From Flavobacterium sp. UBA4098 (GTDB lineage Bacteria > Bacteroidota > Bacteroidia > Flavobacteriales > Flavobacteriaceae): a DNA stretch of 56,544 bases. Below the pieces are notes generated by a model. It was not told where the DNA came from and searched no databases. It was given only the letters and a program-made list of their open reading frames with translations. The DNA lies in contig DFXW01000021.1 in the NCBI GenBank assembly GCA_002382495.1, positions 45,364 to 101,907 of the forward strand, read 5' to 3'. This document shows, one piece after another, positions 8,428-15,931 of this stretch (positions are counted from its first letter, which is position 1; each line of letters opens with the position of its first letter). A program made the translations under genes and the position numbers.

Positions 8428-8550
8428 CAACAAAAAATATAAGGCTTAAAATCAGACTATTAAAGTTTTGTTAAACAATTTATTAACAGTAAAGATATGG
8501 TATCGAAACACCGAATTCAAAAAATAGAAGCTTTTGCACAAGAAATAAAA

Positions 8551-8580
8551 AAAAGGCGAAAAATACTTTTCGCCTTTTTT
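8551..8580 (-). terminator. Terminator of the dapF-GNAT-mltG operon
   Basis: AAAAGGCGAAAA at 8551-8562 pairs with TTTTCGCCTTTT at 8567-8578. The stem is immediately downstream of the mltG stop codon and is flanked by A/T runs on both sides. Confidence 0.9.
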
Positions 8581-8581
8581 A

Positions 8582-9622
8582 TTATCTTTTTACGCCTTGG
8601 CTGTTAATCCAATTGTAATATTTCTTTGCATTTTGTTCATGTTCCGCTTGAGTTACGGCAAAATCATGGTAACCAAAACGTGTTACACTAGCGCAGAAAT
8701 AAATATAGTTGTGTTTTTCTGGATTCAACACTGCCTCGATTGCTGTAATATCAGGCATTGCAATTGGACCTGGAGGTAAACCGGCACTATAATAGGTATT
8801 GTATGGCGATGCTACTTGCAAATCTTTATTTAATACTCGTTTAATTACTTGTTTAAAATCGTTAGATTTCTTTTTCACGGCATAAATAACTGTAGGATCC
8901 GCTTGCAATAAAATACCTTTGTGCAAACGATTCAAATACACCCCTGCAATTCTAGGTCTTTCATCCTTTTTTACCGATTCTTTGTGGACAATCGAAGCTA
9001 ATATTGTTACTTCTGTAGGTGTCAAACCTTGTGATTTGGCTTTAGCAACACGCTCCTCATTCCAAAAATTGCGGTATTCTTTAATCATTTTATCGCGAAA
9101 CTTAGTGGCCGTAGTATTCCAATACAATTCATAGGTATTGGGAATAAACATAGTCAACACATTTTCTTCATTAAAACCATTTTCTTTTAAAAAGGTAGTG
9201 TCTTTAAAAGCAGCCAGTAATGAAACACTATCCGCTTCAATTTCAGAACCTATTCGTCCAGCAAAGTCTTCTAATCGTTCTTGATTATTGAATGATAATT
9301 TTACTTCATTATTGATTCGCAATGCATTAATCAATTCGTTACTATTCATCCCTTTTTTGAATAAAAACTTACCTGGCTTAACATTGTTAGGGTACTTCTT
9401 TTTATTTGCAACTGCATCAAATCGATCCATATCATTCACATAAGGAGCAACAATTTGTTTTACGGCTTCATAATCTGAATCGGTTGGGATGTAGACATAA
9501 ACTTCAGTTGCTTCGAATTTAGTATTGTCGGAAAATATTTGGCGCACCATAATCAATCCGTAAATGATTAATGCGGAAATTACAACGATACTTACTGAAG
9601 TGATACTTTTTTTGATATTCAA
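8582..9622 (-). CDS. mltG: Endolytic murein transglycosylase MltG (YceG family)
   Basis: MltG is an inner-membrane enzyme that cuts nascent glycan strands and sets their length. The 346-residue sequence has one N-terminal transmembrane segment (about residues 8-26). A LysM-like region and the YceG catalytic domain follow. The motif TILASIVHKESVKKDERPRIAGVYLNRL spans about 206-233. Glu215 aligns with the catalytic Glu218 of the E. coli enzyme, and LQADPTVIYA follows. It is the last gene of the unit dapF, acetyltransferase, mltG (12-base gap to the preceding gene), so diaminopimelate synthesis and glycan processing are co-expressed. Confidence 0.95.
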   Translation of the reverse strand: MNIKKSITSVSIVVISALIIYGLIMVRQIFSDNTKFEATEVYVYIPTDSDYEAVKQIVAPYVNDMDRFDAVANKKKYPNNVKPGKFLFKKGMNSNELINALRINNEVKLSFNNQERLEDFAGRIGSEIEADSVSLLAAFKDTTFLKENGFNEENVLTMFIPNTYELYWNTTATKFRDKMIKEYRNFWNEERVAKAKSQGLTPTEVTILASIVHKESVKKDERPRIAGVYLNRLHKGILLQADPTVIYAVKKKSNDFKQVIKRVLNKDLQVASPYNTYYSAGLPPGPIAMPDITAIEAVLNPEKHNYIYFCASVTRFGYHDFAVTQAEHEQNAKKYYNWINSQGVKR

Positions 9623-9634
9623 AACTCTATATTT

Positions 9635-10168
9635 TTAAAATGAATGATTAATTAATTGATAAAGGGCCTCGTCTTTGAAACTTCCGCTGACTAGGGTCCA
9701 ATCCTTTTTAACACCTATTTTTTCAAAGCCAAATTTAGTAAAAAGTGCTATACTAGCCGTGTTTTCAGTAGCAATATTTGCATACAATTGGTGTAGGTTC
9801 AAATTGTGAAAAGCATATTTGATAAGCAATTCTAATGCTTCTGAACCGATGTTTTGTTTTCTATTCTCAATGGATTGAATTACAATTCCTATTCCGGCGC
9901 GTCTATTATGAGGATCAAAATCAAACAAATCAATTAAACCCAAAGCTGGAAAATCTTCGTCTTGACAAATGGCCATTCGCAATTGTTTGGCCTCATAAAT
10001 ATCTTGATGGGCGTTTTCTAAATACTGTTTTACTAAAAAACGACTATATGGCGTTTGTGTATTACTTACCTCCCAAATACTTTGGTCGTTTTCCATTGCA
10101 TAGACAAACTCCAAATCATTAGGTTCCAATGCACGCAAATAAATAGTTTCGCCTTTTAATGTTATCAT
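9635..10168 (-). CDS. GNAT-family N-acetyltransferase (RimJ/RimL-like)
   Basis: This 177-residue protein belongs to the acetyltransferase_3 branch of GNAT. It opens with TIYLRALEPNDLEFVYAMEN. The acetyl-CoA-binding region around IGIVIQSIENRKQNIGSEALELLIKYAF has the loop in a degenerate form (RKQNIGSEA). The region NLHQLYANIATENTASIALFTKFGFEKIG is typical of ribosomal-protein and related acetyltransferases. The substrate cannot be read from sequence. It sits between dapF (9-base gap) and mltG (12-base gap), so a role tied to the envelope is possible but unsupported beyond location. Confidence 0.87.
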   Translation of the reverse strand: MITLKGETIYLRALEPNDLEFVYAMENDQSIWEVSNTQTPYSRFLVKQYLENAHQDIYEAKQLRMAICQDEDFPALGLIDLFDFDPHNRRAGIGIVIQSIENRKQNIGSEALELLIKYAFHNLNLHQLYANIATENTASIALFTKFGFEKIGVKKDWTLVSGSFKDEALYQLINHSF

Positions 10169-10177
10169 TGGGTCGAT

Positions 10178-10960
10178 TTAAATTTGGATTGTTCCTTTAA
10201 AAACAAATTCGGCAGGCCCTTTCAAAAACACATTGGTGTATTTTCCGTCTTCTATATCAAAAGAAACCGCTAATTTTCCACCTTCCACATTCAAATTAAT
10301 TTCATTTGAATTAGTTTGACCTGTTGCATTCATTGCTATAGCAACCGCAGTAGCCCCTGTTCCACAAGCCAAAGTTTCATCCTCAACTCCTCTTTCATAC
10401 GTTCGTAAAGAGAAAGTTGTTTCGTCAATTTTCTTTACAAAATTGATATTACTCCCAGCCTGTCCATACAAGTTTCCGTAACGAATGGCAGCACCATTTT
10501 CTTTTACATTAAAATGTTGTAAATCCTCTACAATTTGAACATGATGCGGAGAACCAGTATTTAAAAAAGAATAGTCTTGTGTATTTTTGATTTCGGCAAT
10601 ATCAATCATCTGCAAAGAAACAATTCCATCCGCTCCCACTGTAGCATGATGCAAACCATCGGTAGCAATAAAAGTAGTTTCGTTTTGGATAACATTTATT
10701 TTTTTGGCAAAAGCCACCAAACAACGACCTCCATTACCACACATCGAACTTAGATTTCCATCCGAATTGTAATACACCATTCTGAAATCAGTAGTTGCAT
10801 CAGTATCTAGTAGAATCAAACCATCAGCTCCAATCCCAAAACGACGGTCGCACAAATGAGCTACTAATTGGGTATTTTCTTTAGGAAAAGTATTGGAACG
10901 ATTATCAATCATTACAAAATCGTTTCCTGTTCCTTGGTATTTGTAAAATTCTAATTCCAT
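10178..10960 (-). CDS. dapF: Diaminopimelate epimerase
   Basis: DapF converts LL- to meso-diaminopimelate for lysine and peptidoglycan synthesis in the cytoplasm. The 260 residues contain both catalytic cysteines: Cys74 in SSMCGNGGRC and Cys199 in ETLACGTGATA. The conserved opening FYKYQGTGNDFVMID and RYGNLYGQAGSN are also present. It is the first gene of the dapF-GNAT-mltG unit. Its -7 box is at 10980-10987, and the 134-base region shared with the divergent htrA gene holds phased GTTAA repeats. Confidence 0.97.
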   Translation of the reverse strand: MELEFYKYQGTGNDFVMIDNRSNTFPKENTQLVAHLCDRRFGIGADGLILLDTDATTDFRMVYYNSDGNLSSMCGNGGRCLVAFAKKINVIQNETTFIATDGLHHATVGADGIVSLQMIDIAEIKNTQDYSFLNTGSPHHVQIVEDLQHFNVKENGAAIRYGNLYGQAGSNINFVKKIDETTFSLRTYERGVEDETLACGTGATAVAIAMNATGQTNSNEINLNVEGGKLAVSFDIEDGKYTNVFLKGPAEFVFKGTIQI

Positions 10961-10979
10961 TGTCTTGAATTATAAAGGA

Positions 10980-10987
10980 CAAAAGTA
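10980..10987 (-). promoter_or_regulatory. -7 box of the dapF promoter
   Basis: On the minus strand it reads TACTTTTG, an exact TAnnTTTG match 20 bases before the dapF ATG. The -33 position is occupied by the GTTAA repeats and has no TTTG, which fits a promoter needing an activator. Confidence 0.55.
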
Positions 10988-10993
10988 CGAACT

Positions 10994-11029
10994 ATTAATG
11001 AAATGTTAATCATTGTTAAAGAGCGTTAA
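10994..11029. promoter_or_regulatory. Helically phased TTAA repeats between dapF and htrA
   Basis: GTTAA occurs at 11005, 11015 and 11025, exactly 10 bases apart. A weaker ATTAA lies at 10994, 11 bases earlier. The array covers roughly -32 to -56 of the dapF promoter and lies about 30 bases upstream of a -7-like TAAATTTA (11058-11065) facing htrA. Direct repeats with helical spacing are typical of OmpR/PhoB-type response-regulator sites. Confidence 0.45.
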
Positions 11030-11094
11030 ACTGTTTTTTACAAAACACTTTCTCCTTTAAATTTACGCTCAATAATTTAAAAACGAAAACCATT

Positions 11095-12495
11095 ATGAAT
11101 CGCTTTTCAAATCTATTTTTAGTTGCCCTATTGAGTGGAGCTGTCACTTTAAGTGCTTACAAACTGTTATTTGACCCAAATGGTTATTTTTCTAAAAACA
11201 AAGATGGATTAGTTACGGTTGCCAATGATTATTATGGTAAACGTGTGGGATTTTCTCCTGAAAATGTTGATTTCACTGAATCTGCAGAGAAAACCATCCA
11301 TACAGTAGTCCACGTGAAAAATGTTTCTCGAAGAACCATTACCAATCCCATTATGGAATTCTTTTATGGCTATGGCGGCAGCCAACAACAAGAACAAATT
11401 GGTACCGGTTCGGGTGTGATTATTTCCGAAGATGGTTATATTGTAACAAATAATCACGTGATCAAAGACGCTACCGAAATAGAAATTACGTTAAATAATA
11501 AAAAATCGTACAAAGCAAAACTTATTGGTACCGACTCCAAAATGGATATTGCTTTGTTGAAAATCAATGCCGATGAAAAATTACCCTACACGGCTTTCGC
11601 AAATTCTGATTCAGTAAAAATTGGAGAATGGGTTTTAGCTGTTGGTAATCCGTACAACTTAACCTCAACAGTAACTGCTGGAATTGTATCTGCCAAAGCA
11701 CGAAATTTAAACACCAGTGGCATTCAATCTTTTATTCAAACCGATGCGGCAGTCAATCCAGGAAACAGTGGTGGCGCCTTGGTGAATACCCGTGGCGAAT
11801 TAATTGGAATTAATACCATGATCAGTTCTCCAACGGGAAGTTACACCGGTTATTCATTTGCTGTCCCTTCCAATATTGCTAGAAAAATAATCGAAGACAT
11901 AATGGAATATGGTAATGTGCAACGTGGTATTCTTGGGGTTGAAGGTGGAGAATTGAATTCAAAATCATCCAAAGAATTAGGTATTTCTCAAACCGAAGGT
12001 TTTTATGTCAATAAAGTAACGAAAAGATCTGGCGCTGAAAAAGCGGGACTTCAAAAAGGAGACGTCATCATAAAACTAGATAATCAACCGGTTGCAACTT
12101 TCGCTGATTTATCGGGCTACATTAACACCAAACGTCCTAATGATAAGGTGGCTGTGACTATCATACGAGAAGGAAAAAACAAAGTAGTTCCAGTAATTTT
12201 AAGTAAAAACGAATACTTTAATACCGAATTCAAAGGTTTAGAATTGGAAAATATTGACGCTAATGATAAAAAAAGATTCCGATTGAATTACGGCGTTAAA
12301 ATCAAATCGATTAGCAATGAAAATTTGAAAGCCTACGAAACGGAACTTTTAGGCAATATCATTTTAAGTATTGACAACATAAAGGCAACAGATATTGAAA
12401 CCGTTTCCAAATTACTCAATAACAAAGAAGAAAATCAGAGCATTCGCATTGAAATGATCAATCAAAATGGGGAAATATTTAGAATAATTATTTAA
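11095..12495 (+). CDS. HtrA/Do-like periplasmic serine protease with PDZ domains
   Basis: This 466-residue protein has an N-terminal hydrophobic signal or anchor (about 5-21), so it acts in the periplasm on misfolded envelope proteins. The catalytic triad is complete: His121 (TNNHV), Asp151 (MDIALL) and Ser225 (NPGNSGGAL). A first PDZ domain covers about 278-365 (RGILGVEG ... GAEKAGLQKGDVI). The last 80-90 residues look like a second, more divergent PDZ domain (GNIILSIDNIKATDIETV). Length agrees with DegP/DegQ. It is monocistronic: a terminator follows at 12514-12541 and a divergent dapF operon lies upstream. Whether it is the DegP- or DegQ-like paralogue cannot be decided, so no symbol is given. 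Confidence 0.94.
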   Translation: MNRFSNLFLVALLSGAVTLSAYKLLFDPNGYFSKNKDGLVTVANDYYGKRVGFSPENVDFTESAEKTIHTVVHVKNVSRRTITNPIMEFFYGYGGSQQQEQIGTGSGVIISEDGYIVTNNHVIKDATEIEITLNNKKSYKAKLIGTDSKMDIALLKINADEKLPYTAFANSDSVKIGEWVLAVGNPYNLTSTVTAGIVSAKARNLNTSGIQSFIQTDAAVNPGNSGGALVNTRGELIGINTMISSPTGSYTGYSFAVPSNIARKIIEDIMEYGNVQRGILGVEGGELNSKSSKELGISQTEGFYVNKVTKRSGAEKAGLQKGDVIIKLDNQPVATFADLSGYINTKRPNDKVAVTIIREGKNKVVPVILSKNEYFNTEFKGLELENIDANDKKRFRLNYGVKIKSISNENLKAYETELLGNIILSIDNIKATDIETVSKLLNNKEENQSIRIEMINQNGEIFRIII

Positions 12496-12513
12496 ATTAT
12501 TTCTTAATTGTAC

Positions 12514-12545
12514 AAAAGCCGACTTAAATAAGTCGGCTTTTTTTT
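12514..12545. terminator. Bidirectional terminator between htrA and the lrp-type gene
   Basis: A 13-bp perfect inverted repeat (12514-12526 with 12529-12541, core GCCGACTT) is followed by Ts on the + strand and preceded by As. The genes are convergent. Confidence 0.92.
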
Positions 12546-13008
12546 AGTTTATTGGAATAACCGTAGTGGTCTTCACCTCCGAAATTATAAAGAAACTATT
12601 AATCAAAGACACCTCTGGCAAAACGGAAAGTTTTTGTTGGTGAAAATGATGGTAACTATCCATATCAGGCAACACTACTTTAAGTAGATAATCAAAATTT
12701 CCAGAAACAAAATTACATTCGATTACTTCGGGCATATTCAGAATTGAAGCATTAAATCCTTCCGACACATCATGGGTTTGCTTCACTAAAGTGACCTGAC
12801 AATAGACCGTTAGATGCATTCCTAGTTTCTTTTTATTCAGAATGGAAACGTATTTTTCTATTATCCCTTCTTTTTGCAAACGTTTTACTCTATCGTGAAC
12901 TGGCGTTAACGATAAATTAATCTTATTCGAAATGTCTTTAAGGGTTAAATGAGCATCTTCTTGTAGTAAACGAAGAATTTTTTTGTCAATAGCATCAATA
13001 GTAATCAT
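12544..13008 (-). CDS. Lrp/AsnC-family transcriptional regulator, probable regulator of ald
   Basis: The 154-residue protein has the Lrp architecture. The N-terminal helix-turn-helix covers about 4-60 (IDAIDKKILRLLQEDAHLTLKDISNKINLSLTPVHDRVKRL), and an RAM effector domain follows with TVYCQVTLVK and VIECNFVSGNFDYLLKV. These regulators assemble as octamers and sense amino acids. I use the ATG at 13008; the reading frame extends three codons to a TTG, but the family normally starts just before the IDAID segment. It is divergent from alanine dehydrogenase with a 206-base shared region, the usual arrangement for an Lrp-type gene controlling its neighbour. Effector (alanine or another amino acid) is inferred. 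Confidence 0.9.
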   Translation of the reverse strand: MITIDAIDKKILRLLQEDAHLTLKDISNKINLSLTPVHDRVKRLQKEGIIEKYVSILNKKKLGMHLTVYCQVTLVKQTHDVSEGFNASILNMPEVIECNFVSGNFDYLLKVVLPDMDSYHHFHQQKLSVLPEVSLINSFFIISEVKTTTVIPIN

Positions 13009-13100
13009 AACCAGCAAAATATATTAGTTAATCAAATAAATGAAACGATTATTTTTCTTTTAGACTTCAAAAAACAAAACATTAAAAGAATAATAATACA

Positions 13101-13177
13101 CAAATATACAATATAAAAGAAAATATTTCTTATTTAAGTGTCTAAATGCTATAATTTTTCCTTTATGCCTACATTTG
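13101..13177. promoter_or_regulatory. Divergent lrp-type/ald promoter region
   Basis: Two exact -7 boxes face away from each other. CAAATATA at 13101-13108 is TATATTTG on the minus strand, for the regulator. TACATTTG at 13170-13177 on the + strand serves ald, 37 bases before its ATG. Between them lies the inverted repeat AGAAA-ATA-TTTCT (13118-13130) in a very A/T-rich stretch, a plausible Lrp-family binding site about 50 bases upstream of the ald start point. Confidence 0.6.
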
Positions 13178-13214
13178 ATATTGTAAAATAATTCTAACTT
13201 AATAATTACTACTC

Positions 13215-14327
13215 ATGATAATAGGTGTTCCAAAAGAAATTAAAAACAACGAAAATCGTGTAGCCCTAACACCTGCAGGTGTGGCTGAATTCAAAAAGCA
13301 CGGACATGTGATTTATGTTCAAGCTAGTGCTGGTGAAAATAGTGGTTTTAACGATAGCGCTTACACCAATGCGGGGGCAATCATATTACCCACTATCGAA
13401 GCGGTATACGAAATTGCGGAAATGATTGTTAAGGTTAAAGAACCTATTGCATCAGAATACCCTTTAATTAAAAAAGACCAATTACTATTTACTTATTTCC
13501 ATTTTGCTTCATCAGAAGCATTAACCAAAGCCATGATCGAACGCGATGCGGTATGTTTGGCTTATGAAACTGTTGAAAAATCAGATCGCAGTTTACCTCT
13601 TTTGGTACCTATGTCGGAAGTAGCAGGAAGAATGTCAATTCAAGAAGGGGCAAAATATTTAGAAAAACCAATGCAAGGAAAAGGAATCCTTTTAGGAGGA
13701 GTTCCGGGTGTCAACCCTGCTAAAGTAGTCGTTTTGGGAGGAGGAATTGTTGGAACTCAAGCAGCAAAAATGGCTGCAGGTTTGGGTGCTAAAGTAACTA
13801 TTATGGATGTGAGCTTAGCTCGCTTACGTCAACTATCGGACATCATGCCTGCCAATGTGACTACTTTAATGTCCAATCATTATAACATTTGCGAAGCTAT
13901 TTCTGATGCGGATCTTGTAATTGGAGCCGTATTAATTCCGGGAGCCAAAGCGCCTCATTTAATTACAAAAGACATGTTGCAATTAATGAGTCCAGGAACA
14001 GTTGTGGTTGACGTAGCTGTAGATCAAGGAGGTTGTATTGCAACTTGTACACCAACTACTCACGAAAATCCAACTTTCGTTATCGACGGAATTGTTCATT
14101 ATTGCGTAGCTAATATGCCAGGAGCAGTGCCTTACACTTCAACTTTGGCTTTGACCAATGCTACTTTGCCCTATGCTTTGCAACTGGCTAACAAAGGTTG
14201 GAAAAAAGCCTGTAACGAGAATGAAGAGTTGAAAAAAGGATTAAACATTGCCAATGGTAAAATTGTATACAAAGGAGTGGCTGACGCTTGGGGTTTACCT
14301 TTTGAAGATGTAGCCAGTATTTTATAA
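13215..14327 (+). CDS. ald: Alanine dehydrogenase
   Basis: Ald catalyses the reversible NAD-dependent oxidative deamination of L-alanine to pyruvate and ammonia. The 370 residues begin MIIGVPKEIKNNENRVALTPAGV, the family start. The substrate-binding domain contains FTYFHFAS (catalytic-type His) and LPLLVPMSEVAGRMS. The Rossmann domain carries GGGIVGTQAAKMAAGLGA at about 174-191, and AVDQGG follows. The closely related NAD(P) transhydrogenase alpha subunit is excluded by length and the complete C-terminal re-entry region. It is divergent from an Lrp-type regulator and ends at a bidirectional terminator. Together with the convergent amino-acid permease this suggests alanine or general amino-acid catabolism. 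Confidence 0.96.
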   Translation: MIIGVPKEIKNNENRVALTPAGVAEFKKHGHVIYVQASAGENSGFNDSAYTNAGAIILPTIEAVYEIAEMIVKVKEPIASEYPLIKKDQLLFTYFHFASSEALTKAMIERDAVCLAYETVEKSDRSLPLLVPMSEVAGRMSIQEGAKYLEKPMQGKGILLGGVPGVNPAKVVVLGGGIVGTQAAKMAAGLGAKVTIMDVSLARLRQLSDIMPANVTTLMSNHYNICEAISDADLVIGAVLIPGAKAPHLITKDMLQLMSPGTVVVDVAVDQGGCIATCTPTTHENPTFVIDGIVHYCVANMPGAVPYTSTLALTNATLPYALQLANKGWKKACNENEELKKGLNIANGKIVYKGVADAWGLPFEDVASIL

Positions 14328-14347
14328 AATCAAATTTTGTCTATCAT

Positions 14348-14381
14348 AAAAAAGCCGTCTTGAAATCAAGACGGCTTTTTT
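14348..14381. terminator. Bidirectional terminator between ald and the permease gene
   Basis: A perfect 16-bp inverted repeat (14348-14363 with 14366-14381, core GCCGTCTTGA) has flanking A and T runs. Confidence 0.93.
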
Positions 14382-14388
14382 ATTTAAA

Positions 14389-15801
14389 TTACTCTTTAGG
14401 TTTAGTCGCATAATATATTGGGATTCCTGTTAACATAATCAATACTCCCCAACCACAAGTGGAAAATTTAGTAATCAATAAGGAAATACAAACTGCAGAA
14501 GCAATTACAATATATACCAAAGGTAAGAATGGATATCCAAACGCTTTATAAGGACGTTCAGCTTCAGGCATTTTTTTGCGAAGAATGAAAATTCCATAGA
14601 TCGTTAGAATGTAAAAAATTAACACAATAATGATCACAAAATCTAATAAATCACCATATTTCCCAGTCAAGCATAAAACGGAAGCCCAGACACATTGTAC
14701 CCAAAGCGCCCATTCAGGAACACTTGCCGAATTAAGATTAGCTGCTTTTTTCAAGAACAAACCATCTTTAGCCATGGTATAATACACTCTTGCTCCTGCC
14801 ATGATCAATCCGTTATTACAAGCGAAAGTAGAAATCATAATCATAACCGCAATAATAATGGTTCCAATATCACCAAAAGTATATTGAGAAGCTACTACAG
14901 CTACTCGATCCGATTTGGCTGTAGCAATTTCATCCAATGGAATTACTGCTAAATACATCAAATTGGTCAATACATAAATGATCGTAACAATAAAAGTTCC
15001 TAGAAACAAACTCAAACCAACATTGCGTTTTGGATTCTTAATTTCGCCTGCTATAAAGGTAACGCCATTCCAAGCATCACTTGAAAATAGTGATCCCACC
15101 ATAGCTGCAGAAATACCCGTCAACAAAGCGGTTCCGCCAATTGGTAACCATGATCCAGTCTCTGTATTGAAGGAACGCGTGTTCCAAGCATCAGACCAGT
15201 TGGCATTCCAAACTTCAGCCTTAGCGGCCAATAAAAATCCGAAAATTATCAAACCGAATAAAGACAGAATTTTAATTACAGTTAAAACGGTTTGCAATGT
15301 TTTGCTGTTTTTAACCCCTCGGCTATTTACATAAGTAAGTAATACAATCGTAACAATAGAAACAATTTGGGCTGCATTCAATTTAAATGATCCTAAATCC
15401 AATAGAATATTCTCATCACTCAAAGAAGGAATTAAATAAGCAGAAAATTTTGAAAAACCTACCCCTACAGCAGCTATAGTCCCGGTTTGAATCACAGAAA
15501 AGAAACTCCAACCGTATAGAAATGCAATTAATTTATTATAGGCCTCTTTTAAATAGACATATTGACCACCTGCTTTTGGAAACATAGCGCTCAACTCTCC
15601 ATAACTTACAGCTGCAATCATGGTAATTAATCCTGAGATTAACCAAATTAAAGTCAACCATCCAGCCGATCCTACTTGCCTAGCAATATCAGCACTTACA
15701 ATGAAAATTCCAGATCCAATCATTGATCCAACGACCAACATGGTTCCGTCTAACAATCCTAATTCACGTTTAAAATCTCCTGGTTGATTATTTTCTATCA
15801 T
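14389..15801 (-). CDS. APC-superfamily amino-acid permease
   Basis: This 470-residue integral membrane protein has about 12 hydrophobic segments and opens with ELGLLDGTMLVVGSMIGSGIFIV. The GSGIF glycine-rich unwound helix of amino acid-polyamine-organocation transporters is intact, as is the PKAGGQYVYLKEAY motif of the LAT/SteT-like branch. It is probably a proton-coupled or exchange amino-acid carrier in the inner membrane; substrate is unknown. I start it at the ATG at 15801, because the reading frame continues upstream only to a TTG at 15846 and the family begins a few residues before the first helix. It faces ald across a shared terminator. Confidence 0.88.
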   Translation of the reverse strand: MIENNQPGDFKRELGLLDGTMLVVGSMIGSGIFIVSADIARQVGSAGWLTLIWLISGLITMIAAVSYGELSAMFPKAGGQYVYLKEAYNKLIAFLYGWSFFSVIQTGTIAAVGVGFSKFSAYLIPSLSDENILLDLGSFKLNAAQIVSIVTIVLLTYVNSRGVKNSKTLQTVLTVIKILSLFGLIIFGFLLAAKAEVWNANWSDAWNTRSFNTETGSWLPIGGTALLTGISAAMVGSLFSSDAWNGVTFIAGEIKNPKRNVGLSLFLGTFIVTIIYVLTNLMYLAVIPLDEIATAKSDRVAVVASQYTFGDIGTIIIAVMIMISTFACNNGLIMAGARVYYTMAKDGLFLKKAANLNSASVPEWALWVQCVWASVLCLTGKYGDLLDFVIIIVLIFYILTIYGIFILRKKMPEAERPYKAFGYPFLPLVYIVIASAVCISLLITKFSTCGWGVLIMLTGIPIYYATKPKE

Positions 15802-15893
15802 AATTGGTATTAGTTTTTGGTTGGTTAAAGATATACTTTTTTTCAAAAAATGAGTTTTTGAAAGTAAAAGAAAAGTGAACCGAGTATATAAAA

Positions 15894-15920
15894 TAAAAAA
15901 CTCCTCATAACGAGGAGTTT
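15894..15920 (-). terminator. Terminator of the LysM-NlpC gene
   Basis: AAACTCCTC at 15898-15906 pairs with GAGGAGTTT at 15912-15920. On the minus strand the hairpin is followed by a T-rich run. It lies 11 bases after the stop codon. Confidence 0.85.
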
Positions 15921-15931
15921 AAATTATTATT

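Noticed and set aside
8496..8606. A 36-codon + strand reading frame starting ATGGTATCGAAACACC upstream of the mltG 3' end.
   Set aside because: It runs through the mltG terminator hairpin into the end of the mltG gene, has no family resemblance and no promoter or ribosome site. Its lysine/phenylalanine content comes from the A/T runs.
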